This document shows, piece by piece, positions 37,541 to 45,634 of a DNA stretch of 64,000 nucleotides. Every line of letters starts with the position of its first letter. Position 1 is the stretch's first letter. Source of the DNA: Bacteroidota bacterium (GTDB lineage Bacteria > Bacteroidota > Bacteroidia > Chitinophagales > LD1); the NCBI GenBank assembly GCA_016715625.1, contig JADJZU010000002.1:174738-238737 (forward strand). The letters run 5' to 3'. Below the pieces are notes generated by a model. It was not told the DNA's origin. It did not search any database and saw nothing but the letters and a program-made list of their open reading frames with translations. A program made the translations under genes and the position numbers.

Positions 37541-37921
37541 TTAATAGGCGCCCAAAGCGTGCTTCAAATCTTCAATCTGCTTATCCCACAAAAAGGTTTG
37601 TTCTTTAATTTCTTTTTGCTCGGCAAAATCAGTGACTTCCAATACTGTTTCGTTGCTTATCTCGCTTTTGTATACTTTGAAAGAAAAGTATTCGCCTTTG
37701 TTGCTGTCTTCCCAATGATATTTTACAAAGTCTTCATCTTCCAATTCCACCTGGCGGGCACGTTTAAACTCGCCTCCCCAACCAAAAATAAAGATGTCGC
37801 CCTGCGAATCGCAGTAATCCGAAAACCATTGTGCCAGATTGGTGGGTTGTGCCAGAAATTCAAATAGAATAGCCGGTGAGGAATGGATAATGTATTCGAG
37901 CGTAAACTGTTTGCGTGCCAT
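37541..37921 (-). CDS. START-like (SRPBCC superfamily) domain protein
   Basis: A 126-residue single-domain protein: KQFTLEYIIHSSPAILFEFL, LAQWFSDYCDSQGDIFIFGWGG, YFSFKVYKSEISNETVLEVTDFAEQKE and a final helix LWDKQIEDLKHALGAY. This matches the small START-like family conserved in Bacteroidota (AHSA1/SRPBCC fold), which has a hydrophobic cavity but no established ligand. It precedes the lptF/G gene on the same strand by 70 bases. Confidence 0.85.
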   Translation of the reverse strand: MARKQFTLEYIIHSSPAILFEFLAQPTNLAQWFSDYCDSQGDIFIFGWGGEFKRARQVELEDEDFVKYHWEDSNKGEYFSFKVYKSEISNETVLEVTDFAEQKEIKEQTFLWDKQIEDLKHALGAY

Positions 37922-38085
37922 GAAACCGAATTGAGTTTTGTAATGTGTTTCTGCAAGAATATGAAATGAAGTTGATTTTGCAACTTTCGCTCCTGCCCAT
38001 ATCGGAGCGGTCTTGCATTTTTGTAGCCGTATCTTTTGAGAAGTTGAACTTTTATGTAGTCTTGAAGCACCTAAACCAATACCCT

Positions 38086-38897
38086 ATGGACCAGCTCAAC
38101 CTTTTTAAATCCTCCGGTGGACAAACTTTGTTACACCTTAAAAGACCTTTGGCTGTGTTTGATTTAGAAACTACGGGCATTGATATTTCAAAAGACCGTA
38201 TTGTAGAAATAAGTGTGCTGCGCGTAAACCCCGATGGTTCGCGTCAGGCGCTCACCCGCAGGCTGAACCCCACCATCCCTATACCTATGGAAGCTTCGGC
38301 TGTGCATGGAATCTATGACGAGGATGTGGCTACGTGCTCCACTTTTGCGCAGTTTGCCGCAGAACTGTTTGAGTTTATGGATCCCTGCGATTTGGCTGGT
38401 TTTAACTCCAACCGCTTTGATGTGCCTGTGCTGCTCGAAGAATTTATAAGAGCGGGAGTTAACTTTAATCTGGATACTCGTTCGTTGGTGGATGTGCACC
38501 GCATTTATACCCACTTTGAAAAACGAACTCTGAGGCTGCCTATCAGTTTTACTGCAACAAAACGCTCACTAATGCGCATAGTGCCGAAGCCGATACCACC
38601 GCTACCTATGAGGTGTTGATGGCTCAGTTGGAACGCTATGCAGCCGATTTAAAACCGGATGTAAAGTTTCTTCACGACCTCACGAATGAAGAAAGAATCA
38701 TAGACAGTGGACGTAGGTTTATCTACAGCGGTGGCAAGGCGGTGTTTAATTTCGGTAAGTATAAAGGCCGCCCCGTAGATGAAGTACTGCGCAATGACCC
38801 GGGCTATTACAGTTGGATGATGCAAGGTGATTTTCCGCAGCATACCAAGCAGAAACTCACCGAGATAAAACAAAGTTTGGGAGCCGCTAAAAAGTAA
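38086..38897 (+). pseudogene. 3'-5' exonuclease (DNA polymerase III epsilon-like), one frameshift
   Basis: The reconstructed protein is about 270 residues. The N-terminal DEDDh exonuclease domain shows LAVFDLETTGIDISKDRIVE (first Asp and Glu), MEASAVHGI and DLAGFNSNRFDVPVL; the C-terminal quarter (FNFGKYKGRPVDEVLRNDPGYYSWMM) is the small KGRP domain often fused to such exonucleases. The frame breaks near 38533, where CGAACTCTGAG-GCTGCC lacks one base; with it restored the product reads RTLSAAYQFYCNKTLTNAHSA, the expected third exonuclease motif region with its His and Asp. The start at 38086 (MDQLNLFK) follows upstream in-frame codons that do not resemble the family. It removes nucleotides from DNA or RNA 3' ends; the exact process is unknown. 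Confidence 0.88.
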
Positions 38898-38900
38898 GAC

Positions 38901-39224
38901 TTACTCTTTCATTTCATACAGACAGTCTTCGTGCAGGCTGTCCTCCTCAAAGCAAAACCGTTTACGGCCGGCACTATCGCTCAGCAGGATGGTAACTTTG
39001 CCTTGCGGACCTTCAATCTGCAGCAAGCCTGCTTCGGTGCAATGGCATGGAAATGTTTGGCTGCCTTCACGGAGCAGATATTTGTCTTTCTCCAAAACGA
39101 TGTGGAGCGGAGTGCCCCGGTCCGAATAGGTGCCCACATACTTTTTGCAAGCTTGCTTATGGCTGCAACCACTACTCATGCTGAGCAAGGCCATCAGAGT
39201 TAAAAGAGCGCTGCCGTGCTTCAT
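38901..39224 (-). CDS. Small lipoprotein of unknown function
   Basis: A 107-residue protein starting MKHGSALLTLMALLSMSSGC, a lipoprotein signal with SSGC as lipobox, then CKKYVGTYSDRGTPLHIVLEK and a beta-rich cysteine-containing rest (five further Cys). No family was recognised. Its ATG overlaps the TGA of the gene before it (ATGA), so it is translated from the same message. It is convergent with the exonuclease gene. Confidence 0.6.
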   Translation of the reverse strand: MKHGSALLTLMALLSMSSGCSHKQACKKYVGTYSDRGTPLHIVLEKDKYLLREGSQTFPCHCTEAGLLQIEGPQGKVTILLSDSAGRKRFCFEEDSLHEDCLYEMKE

Positions 39225-40035
39225 TCGTATTGCCAGTTTATGCGTTCCATCATCCACCAGCCTTTTACATCGGTGGCGGCTACTAACTGCAGCTCCACTC
39301 GAGTAACGTGTTTTTGAGAGCGCTTACGCGGTGCTGATTGTGTTTTGTAAGTAACACTGCACACAACCTGTGCCCGGCCCGCGTCTTTGTCAATATGCAT
39401 CTCTGTTATGTCATAGTTCACCAACTGCACTTTGTAATAATCTTCTTTATAGGCCATTACGCGGCTGTCCAGGTCTTCCAGATCCATTGTGAGGCCAAGG
39501 TGGTCTTTCATATCGTCATGAAAGTAGTCGTTGAAGAGTTGTGTGTCTTTATCGAACAGATAAACATGGCAGCACCGCATGTTTTACATCAGCTCTAAGC
39601 TGGGGTGAAACTCCTCACATATAAAGTGAGTAATCCAGCCCCTTTACCTTATGTCTTCTATTTCCTGCTTAAACACTTCTTCGGAATAAAGCAGACAACT
39701 CGCGGTCCGGGTGGTTTCCAGCACTTCCATCACCACACGCTCCGCTTCATGAATAAAGTTTTTTCTAGTTGTGCCTTCACCTGCCGGTCGCTCAGGTCGT
39801 TTACATGGTTGTATTCAGGCTCACCTATGTATTTGTATACGCTGATGGACTTTGCCTGCCCGTGTTGCTTCTGAAAACTCATAATCTGCTTCAAAAACTG
39901 ATTTTCAACCTCGGGCGACACGGTTTCGTTCCCTACAAAATCGCCTCCAAACTGCGCCATCATTTTCATTTTCAGAAACTGATTTTCAGAGGCTATATCT
40001 TCCGGACTTTTCTTTTTCCTTTTACGCTTTGCCAT
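39221..40035 (-). pseudogene. Conserved protein with helical N-terminus and NTF2-like C-terminus, several lesions
   Basis: The N-terminus MAKRKRKKKSPEDIASENQF followed by LKMKMMAQFGGDF and VYKYIGEPEYNHVNDLSDRQ is intact for 101 codons, then TGA appears near 39730. Another frame continues with VVMEVLETTRTASCL and EEVFKQEIEDIR, then GWITHFICEEFHPSLEL, and finally an NTF2-like part (FDKDTQLFNDYFHDDMKDHL ... VELQLVAATDVKGWW). In-frame TAA codons near 39645 and 39590 interrupt it. From memory, a conserved Bacteroidota family has this exact order, with PEDxAxxxQFLxMK and THFxYEEFHP motifs, so I read it as one gene of about 270 codons with at least three lesions. Function of the family is unknown to me. 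Confidence 0.6.
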
Positions 40036-40184
40036 AGGATGAAAATAAACGATAAATCAAAAAAAGCGAAAACCAGCGTTCCTGTTTTGGGGTATTGGCC
40101 TGTGTTATCTATTGAAATATTATTTCTTCGTGCTGTGTTTTTTTCAGCCTCCGGCACGGTCCATGACCCAAACCTGTACACCCC

Positions 40185-40781
40185 ATGAGCAATAAACTTG
40201 AACGCGCCCGCGAAATTCTGGAACTGGAGAGCCGGGCCATCCAAAATATCCCCCTGGATAATCGCCTTTTAGAGGCGGTTGACCTGTTGGTGGCCACCCG
40301 TGGCAAGGTAGTATGCTGTGGCATGGGGAAGGCCGGCATTATTGCCCGCAAGGTGGCCGCTACTTTTTCGTCAACGGGCACGCCTGCGGTATTTTTGCAT
40401 CCGGGTGAGGCACAACATGGCGACCTGGGTTTGCTGAGTCCTGGCGATGTGTTGCTGGTATTTTCCAACTCGGGCAAAACCCGCGAGGCGATTGAACTGG
40501 TGCAACTGGCCCGCCAACTGATTCCCGAAGCATTACCCGTTATTACCATTACCTCTGATGCCGACTCGGCACTGGCCCGCGCCAGCCAGGTGGCATTGAC
40601 CATGGGCCGCGTGCAGGAAGCCTGCTCGCTGGGTATGGCCCCCACTGCCTCCACCACTGCTATGCTGGCTTTGGGAGATGTGCTGTGTATGCTGGTGATG
40701 GAAGAAAAAAACTTTACCCCGGACGATTTTTTTAAACGCCACCATGGCGGCTATCTGGGGCAGCAAAAGCCCCTTCTCTAA
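40185..40781 (+). CDS. kdsD: Arabinose-5-phosphate isomerase-like SIS-domain protein (short form without CBS domains)
   Basis: A 198-residue SIS-domain protein with GKVVCCGMGKAGIIARKVAATF, STGTPAVFLHPGEAQHGDLG, LLVFSNSGKTREAIELVQLA and CSLGMAPTASTTAMLALGD, which are the KdsD/KpsF/GutQ family motifs including the phosphate-binding SNSGKT and the conserved C-terminal APTAST. Typical KdsD is about 325 residues with two CBS domains at the C-terminus; this one ends after the SIS domain with HHGGYLGQQK. It converts ribulose-5-phosphate to arabinose-5-phosphate, the first step to Kdo of lipopolysaccharide; kdsA follows 16 bases later, which strongly supports the call. The SIS-only form is known from some Bacteroidota from memory. 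Confidence 0.87.
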   Translation: MSNKLERAREILELESRAIQNIPLDNRLLEAVDLLVATRGKVVCCGMGKAGIIARKVAATFSSTGTPAVFLHPGEAQHGDLGLLSPGDVLLVFSNSGKTREAIELVQLARQLIPEALPVITITSDADSALARASQVALTMGRVQEACSLGMAPTASTTAMLALGDVLCMLVMEEKNFTPDDFFKRHHGGYLGQQKPLL

Positions 40782-40797
40782 TTATTTGAAAAGCACT

Positions 40798-41579
40798 ATG
40801 AACCGTCCACCATTGATTTTGATTTCGGGGCCGTGCGCCATAGAAAACCGTGACGTGTGTTTTCAGGTGGCCGAGGCAGTTTCGGGCCTCTGCCGCCAAT
40901 TAGGCATTACCTATATTTTTAAAAGCTCTTTCAAAAAGGCCAACCGCACCAGCGCGTCTTTCCTTACCGGCATAGGGGCTGAGGCTCGCTGCGGATTTTG
41001 AGCGAGGTGAAAGAGGCTTTCGGAGTGCCGGTGCTTACCGATGTGCACGAAGTGCATGAGGTAAACGAAGTGGCCGCTGTGGTTGATTATCTGCAAATAC
41101 CATCTTTTCTGTGCCGTCAAACCGATTTGTTGATGGCAGCCGGACATAGTGGCAAGGGCGTCAACATCAAGAAAGGGCAGTTTGCATCGGCCGATAGTAT
41201 GAAGTTTGCCGTGGATAAAGTGCGCTCCACCGGCAACCAAAATGTAATGCTGACTGAGCGGGGCACCACTTTTGGCTATCACGACCTGGTAGTAGACTTT
41301 CGCAACATTCCGCTGATGCAGCAGGTCGGTGTGCCGGTTATACTGGATGCCACCCATAGTTTGCAGCAACCCAATACGGCTGCCGGAGTTACGGGCGGCT
41401 TGCCGCAGTTTATTCCTACTCTCTGCCATGCTGCCGTGGCTGCAGGGGTCGATGGATTATTTATTGAAACACATCCCCACCCGGCTACTGCCCTCAGCGA
41501 TGGAGCGAATATGCTCCCCTTAAGCGAGATGGAAGCCCTGCTGAGTCGCTGTGTGCGCATTCGGGAGGCCATGGGTTAG
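40798..41579 (+). pseudogene. kdsA: 3-deoxy-8-phosphooctulonate (Kdo-8-P) synthase, one frameshift
   Basis: About 260 residues when joined, the normal KdsA length. Markers are PLILISGPCAIENRDVC, YIFKSSFKKANRTS (the lysine-rich phosphoenolpyruvate-binding region), VLTDVHEVHEVNE, ADFLC-like QIPSFLCRQTDLLMAAG, VMLTERGTTFGYHDLVVDFR and VPVILDATHSLQQPN. It joins phosphoenolpyruvate to arabinose-5-phosphate. The frame is lost near 40986, where GAGGC-TCGCTGCGGATTTTG lacks one base (expected EASLRILSEV). Kdo-8-P synthase is normally essential in LPS-making bacteria, and kdsD is intact just before it, so a sequence error is the most likely explanation. Start at 40798 (MNRPPLIL). Confidence 0.9.
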
Positions 41580-41627
41580 TGGCTCAGTTTGAGCTATTTC
41601 GTCATCTGCAATTGCTGCTTAAACTTT

Positions 41628-41635
41628 TACATTTG
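41628..41635 (+). promoter_or_regulatory. Possible -7 element before the MbnP-like gene
   Basis: TACATTTG matches TAnnTTTG exactly and lies 32 bases before the ATG at 41667. A TTG is found 14-15 bases upstream of it, closer than the usual spacing, so only the -7 part is well supported. Confidence 0.35.
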
Positions 41636-41666
41636 CGCCAGGTCGAACCGCCCAATTCCAGCTTGC

Positions 41667-42456
41667 ATGACGAAAGTTTGTATTCCTCTTTTTATCTGTC
41701 TTTCCTGTTTTTTCGTTTTTGCAAAAGCCAGCCCGCTTGCGACCAGCCGGAAAGGAAACAACACTGGTGCCACAGTCCACCGCGGAGGGAGTGAACTGCA
41801 GTTGCATTTTCGGCATACGGTAAAGGACAGCACCCTGCAATTGAACAATGTTACCTATACCAATGCACTAGGTCAGCCTTATATCCTTACTAAATTTAAA
41901 TACTACATCGGTCGCATTTATCTCAAAAGTGCTCATGGCCGCGACTACCAATCGGAAGAGTATTTTTTGATAGATGAGGAAGAGGAGGGGTCAAAGGTGA
42001 TACGGCTACAGCACGTTCCGCCAGGCGAATACACCGCCATCGGTTTTCTGCTGGGGGTCGATAGCCTGCACAATTGCAGCGGAGCGCAGTCGGGTGCGCT
42101 GGACCCTCTGAATGGTATGTTCTGGAACTGGAACACCGGCTATATTTTTATGAAACTGGAAGGACGTTCGCCCGCCAGCCCGGCACCCGCCCATCTGCTG
42201 GAATATCACATAGGTGGCTATGCTCATGGCTACCGGCACATGCGTGAGGTGCAGTTGTCTTTGCCGGGTTTGCTACAGATACAGCCCGGTGCCCCGGCAG
42301 TGGTGCATCAGCAGCGCAGCCGATGAACTATTGCAAGGTCCACAGGTCATTGATTTTTCGCAAATGCCCTCGGTAACCGAGCCGCAGCAGGCTACCCCGC
42401 TGGCCGATAATTATGCCGACCTGTTTTCGATAGATACTACTTCGCATGAAAAATAG
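41667..42456 (+). pseudogene. MbnP-family (copper-binding partner) protein, one frameshift
   Basis: About 262 residues when joined. A signal peptide (PLFICLSCFFVFAKAS) is followed by the MbnP-type domain: ELQLHFRHTVKDSTLQLNN, YILTKFKYYIGRIYLKS, ALDPLNGMFWNWNTGYIFMK and LLEYHIGGYAHGYRH. The MFWxWNTGY and HIGGY segments are typical of MbnP, the partner of the di-heme enzyme MbnH that oxidises a tryptophan of MbnP to kynurenine to form a copper site. The frame is lost near 42310 (GTGGTGCA-TCAGC; two bases missing or one extra) and the C-terminus then reads ISSAADELLQGPQVIDFSQM. The next gene is the matching di-heme protein, overlapping the stop by 11 bases. A copper role is by analogy. Confidence 0.82.
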
Positions 42457-43486
42457 CCGCGCTCTTTTGGCCAACTTGCTGCTTTGGGCAGCCGGTCTTT
42501 TGCTGATGAGCCTTGCGGGCGACCCCAACACTATTACCTCGAAACATGTGGCCTGGAAAACACCCAAAGGATTTCCCCCTCCGGTGTATCGGTTTAAAGA
42601 TAACCCGGTGAGCCCCGCTGGCTTTGTGCTGGGCAGGGCCTTGTTTTATGACCCGCTGCTCTCGCGCGATAGCACCATCAGCTGCGCTACCTGCCACCAG
42701 GCTTTTGCCGCTTTTGCCCACATTGACCACCGCCTGAGCCATGGCATAGAAGGCCGCATTGGCACCCGCAATGTGCCGCCTCTGCAAAACCTGCTGTGGA
42801 GCAACCATTTTATGTGGGATGGTGGGGTCAATCATCTGGAGGTGCAGCCGCTGAACCCACTCACACACCCGGACGAAATGAACGAAACCCTGCCCCGCCT
42901 GCTGGCCAAGCTGCAGCAGAGCCCTCGTTACCCGGCCCTGTTTGCCGCAGCCTATGGCGACACGGCCATCCGCACCGAGCGCGTGCTCAAAGCACTGGCA
43001 CAGTTTACGGGCCTGCTGATATCGGCCAATGCGAAATACGACCAATATCTGCGCCACGAAACCACTCTGAGCGAGCAGGAACTAAAGGGGCTACGCCTTT
43101 TTGAGCAAAAGTGCAGCAGCTGCCACCCCGCCCCTTTTTTTACCACCCGCGGCTTTGCGAACAATGGCCTGCCTCCGGACAGCCTTTTGCAGGACATCGG
43201 CCGCCAGAAGATAACCGGCCGACCCGAAGACCGCTACCAATTCAGCATCCCCAGCCTGCGCAATGTGGAGGTTACTTACCCTTATATGCACGATGGGCGC
43301 ATGGACAAGCTGTGGCAGGTGCTGGGGCATTATAGCCGCCTGGCCACCGACACCACGCTCACCGATGCCCGGCTGCGCGCCATTGGACCCCTATCGGCCA
43401 ACGAACAGGTGGACCTGGTGGCCTTTTTGCGCACCCTCACCGACCGCACTTTTTTATACGACAGGCGGTTTATTATGTACCCTTAA
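42446..43486 (+). CDS. Di-heme cytochrome c peroxidase/MauG-MbnH-like protein
   Basis: A 346-residue periplasmic protein with two haem c sites, CATCH at residues 80-84 and CSSCH at 223-227. Landmarks are GRALFYDPLLSRDSTISCAT, GIEGRIGTRNVPPLQNLLW, FMWDGGVNHLEVQPLNPLTH, KCSSCHPAPFFTTRGFANNG and the C-terminal VTYPYMHDGRMDKL. This is the bacterial CcpA/MauG family; its ATG overlaps the MbnP-like stop by 11 bases, the arrangement seen with MbnH and MbnP, so it may oxidise a tryptophan of its partner instead of, or besides, reducing hydrogen peroxide. The coding DNA is strikingly GC-rich (about 63% in 43201-43260) against about 30-45% in much of the window. A heptad-type minisatellite starts 26 bases after the stop. 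Confidence 0.92.
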   Translation: MKNSRALLANLLLWAAGLLLMSLAGDPNTITSKHVAWKTPKGFPPPVYRFKDNPVSPAGFVLGRALFYDPLLSRDSTISCATCHQAFAAFAHIDHRLSHGIEGRIGTRNVPPLQNLLWSNHFMWDGGVNHLEVQPLNPLTHPDEMNETLPRLLAKLQQSPRYPALFAAAYGDTAIRTERVLKALAQFTGLLISANAKYDQYLRHETTLSEQELKGLRLFEQKCSSCHPAPFFTTRGFANNGLPPDSLLQDIGRQKITGRPEDRYQFSIPSLRNVEVTYPYMHDGRMDKLWQVLGHYSRLATDTTLTDARLRAIGPLSANEQVDLVAFLRTLTDRTFLYDRRFIMYP

Positions 43487-43971
43487 TGGCTCATTGCTTA
43501 AAAACGGGACTGTTAAAGCCTGCAGAACAGTTATGCATCCTTGCATAACGGAAAAGCAAGCTTGCAAAACGATTGTGCAACCTTGCAGAAAGGAAAAGCA
43601 AGCTTGCAGGACAGTTGTGCAACCTTGCAGAAAGGAAAAGCAAGCTTGCAAAACAGGTGTGCAACCTTGCAGAACAGAAAAGCAAGCTTGCAGAACAGTT
43701 GTGCAACCTTGCAGAAAGAAAAAGCAAGCTTGCAAGACAGTTGTGCAACCTTGCAGAACAGAAAAGCAAGCTTGCAGAACAGTTGTGCAACCTTGCAGAA
43801 CAGATAAGCAAGCTTGCAAGACAGTTATGCAACCTTGCAGAACAGAAAATCAAGCTTGCAAAACAGTTGTGCATCCTTTCGGAATGGAAAAGCAGTTCTA
43901 CCTTATCTAAGCCTTCGGTAATGATTGTCCAAACTTCCAAGTCTCTTGTTTGTTTATTTTGTGTATAGCAC
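43486..43971 (+). pseudogene. Possible coiled-coil (leucine heptad) reading frame downstream of the di-heme gene
   Basis: An ATG overlaps the stop of the di-heme protein gene (TAATG at 43484-43488) and opens a frame reading MAHCLKTGLLKPAEQLCILA. It then meets one TAA (43546-43548) exactly where every other unit has a glutamate codon (LA-stop-RKSK against LAERKSK), and continues as tandem LAEQLCN-LAEQKSK heptads to a stop near 43971. If coding, the 14-residue unit would be two coiled-coil heptads with leucine at the d position. The other open frames show heptads too, so coding in this frame is speculative. Confidence 0.22.
43512..43893. repeat. Minisatellite: nine tandem 42-bp units, each two related 21-bp halves
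   Basis: A palindrome GCAAGCTTGC with the HindIII-type core AAGCTT recurs at exactly 42-base intervals, at 43558, 43600, 43642, 43684, 43726, 43768, 43810 and 43852, with a degenerate first copy (AAGCCT) at 43516. Each unit is two 21-base halves, GCAAGCTTGCAGAACAGTTGT and GCAACCTTGCAGAACAGAAAA, differing at one base of the palindrome and at the last four. Because 21 is divisible by three and the unit lacks stops in most frames, several frames are open and show heptad patterns. There are no unique spacers, so it is not CRISPR. With the flanking bases this is the 524-base stretch 43487-44010 that holds no certain gene; I see nothing else in it. Confidence 0.9.
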
Positions 43972-44010
43972 GGGTTGTCACATCATGGGGTCGCCCTTAC
44001 CACCAACGGC

Positions 44011-44328
44011 ATGAAAAACGCACTTAGGTCCTATTTTTGGTTTATCTGGTTTGCGGCCTGCTTTATGGTCTTTCAACTAATTACCAATTATGTAAGACCC
44101 GGCTATAGCGGCAGTAATCCTCTCATTATATATGGGTTGGGGGTTGCGCCTAATTTCTTTCCCGCTATGGGTATTCCGGCATTATTGGTCCTTATTCTAC
44201 CCCAAATGAACCCCACCGGAATATGGTTCAACGCAAAAAAGCACCTCGACTGGAACGATATTCTGTGGACTCTTATCGGTGCGGTTCTTTTCCAATGCGT
44301 TTGGAGCTATCGCCAATCCGGGGAATAG
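44011..44328 (+). CDS. Small membrane protein of unknown function
   Basis: A 105-residue protein with three hydrophobic segments: FWFIWFAACFMVFQLITNYV, FFPAMGIPALLVLILPQM and DILWTLIGAVLFQCVWS. The loop RPGYSGSNPLIIYGLG is unremarkable; the last segment vaguely resembles VanZ-type small membrane proteins, which I do not claim. The ATG at 44011 (MKNALRSY) was chosen over an earlier one at 43975. A second frame starting within its end continues hydrophobic (IGGGMLASFLVSGCICF) but overlaps the antisense gene below, so a frameshift near 44310 is possible but not needed. Confidence 0.5.
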   Translation: MKNALRSYFWFIWFAACFMVFQLITNYVRPGYSGSNPLIIYGLGVAPNFFPAMGIPALLVLILPQMNPTGIWFNAKKHLDWNDILWTLIGAVLFQCVWSYRQSGE

Positions 44329-44351
44329 GAGGTGGCATGCTTGCTTCATTT

Positions 44352-45491
44352 TTAGTTTCCGGATGCATCTGTTTTGGCTATAAAAATGCCATTGGCTCCA
44401 TCGTTGTTTTTATTGGAATAGCCCCCTAATAAACAACCCCCATCTGCGCAGATTCTTACGCTTTGGCAATAGTCATCGCCAATACCGCCATGGATTTTGT
44501 GCCAGCGTTCATTGCCCTGTGCATCGGTTTTAATCAGGAAATATTCGCGGTCATCTGTGCCGGGTTTAAAACTTTGGGTAAATCCGGCTACCACTATACT
44601 GCCGTCCGGAGCCATATCGAGCGAACGGGCCTGATCGTTCATTGCTCCACCAAAAGTTTTTTCCCAAAGTTTTTTGCCGGAAGCGTCCATTTTATAAAGG
44701 CCAATATCGGTGGTTGCATTCTGTTCATTGCCGGTAATTACAAATCCTCCATCGATGGCCTGCTTTACGGTAATGCCATAATCGGGTCCGGTGTTTTTGA
44801 AAGTGGAACTCCATGTTTTTTCGCCCGCGGCATTGGTTTTAAGGATATAAGTATCGCCCTGGCTGTCATATTTGTTTGTTTGTCCGGCACAAATATAGCC
44901 CCCGTCCGTGCAGGTGGCTACGCTAAATCCTACATGCGCCTCTTCCACCACTCGGTCCCACAGCCAATTTCCTTGCGCATCGGTTTTTATGAGCAAGGCA
45001 TTTCCATCGCTACTCTGCCGGTAAGTAGAACCACAAATAATATACCCTCCATCGGCCGTTTGCTGCGCGCTGTGCCCCCATTGTTTTGCTTTCGGGTCTT
45101 TGTAAAACTGAACCCACTCTTTATCGCCACGCGCATTAAACTTTGCCAAAAATGGATTGTAGGTGAATTGTGATTGTGTTCCCGTAACCACAAATCCACC
45201 ATCGCGGGTAGGTTCCATCCCTTTTACAATAAACTCGCCTTTCTCCATCACCACATTTCCCGACAGGGCTACTCCGTTGGCATCCAGTTTTACTATCCAT
45301 AATTTATTTACGTTGTCCGGATAAGGCGGAACCTTCATACAAGCCACCCAGCAGGTGCCGTCCGGGTTAGGAAGCACATAACCACCGCCCCAGGTATAAG
45401 TTTCATTAATAATCTTTTGAAAAACACTTTGCGCGAAGCAAAAACTATGCAGCATCAGTAAGGCGAAAAGAATGGGGGGAGTCTTTTTCAT
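44352..45491 (-). CDS. Secreted repeat protein, beta-propeller-like
   Basis: A 379-residue protein with a signal peptide (MKKTPPILFALLMLHSFCFA) and at least six repeats of about 45-50 residues each with G.....Q...DGGY...G......D..L.K.D..G, for example AQQTADGGYIICGST and TVKQAIDGGFVITGNEQ followed by KMDASGKKLWEKTFGG. Such repeats fold as a beta-propeller and are frequent in secreted Bacteroidota proteins, which usually end in a T9SS domain. Here the frame stops at TDASGN right after a repeat, without a sorting domain, so the natural end may have been lost. Ligand is unknown. Confidence 0.75.
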   Translation of the reverse strand: MKKTPPILFALLMLHSFCFAQSVFQKIINETYTWGGGYVLPNPDGTCWVACMKVPPYPDNVNKLWIVKLDANGVALSGNVVMEKGEFIVKGMEPTRDGGFVVTGTQSQFTYNPFLAKFNARGDKEWVQFYKDPKAKQWGHSAQQTADGGYIICGSTYRQSSDGNALLIKTDAQGNWLWDRVVEEAHVGFSVATCTDGGYICAGQTNKYDSQGDTYILKTNAAGEKTWSSTFKNTGPDYGITVKQAIDGGFVITGNEQNATTDIGLYKMDASGKKLWEKTFGGAMNDQARSLDMAPDGSIVVAGFTQSFKPGTDDREYFLIKTDAQGNERWHKIHGGIGDDYCQSVRICADGGCLLGGYSNKNNDGANGIFIAKTDASGN

Positions 45492-45634
45492 AAAAGGGAT
45501 TTTAGGCGGTGAGGGAACTAAACGAATATAGGAATTCAGTATTGGTTATTCGCCACAAACAAGATACTACCAAGGCTGTGGGGTGGAATGAAGGGCTACA
45601 GATGCACTTTACAACATACCACTTAGCTACGCTG

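Noticed and set aside
37988..38009. CGCTCC/GGAGCG hairpin between the START-like and exonuclease genes
   Set aside because: Six-base stem in a divergent gap with no T-run and no link to a start codon; probably chance.
43512..43893. CRISPR-like array
   Set aside because: Spacing is constant at 42 bases but there are no unique spacers between repeats and no cas genes nearby; it is a plain tandem repeat.
43263..43910. Long open frame with repeated Cys-rich heptads crossing from the di-heme gene into the minisatellite
   Set aside because: It overlaps the di-heme gene in another frame and is open only because the 21-base repeat lacks stops in most frames.
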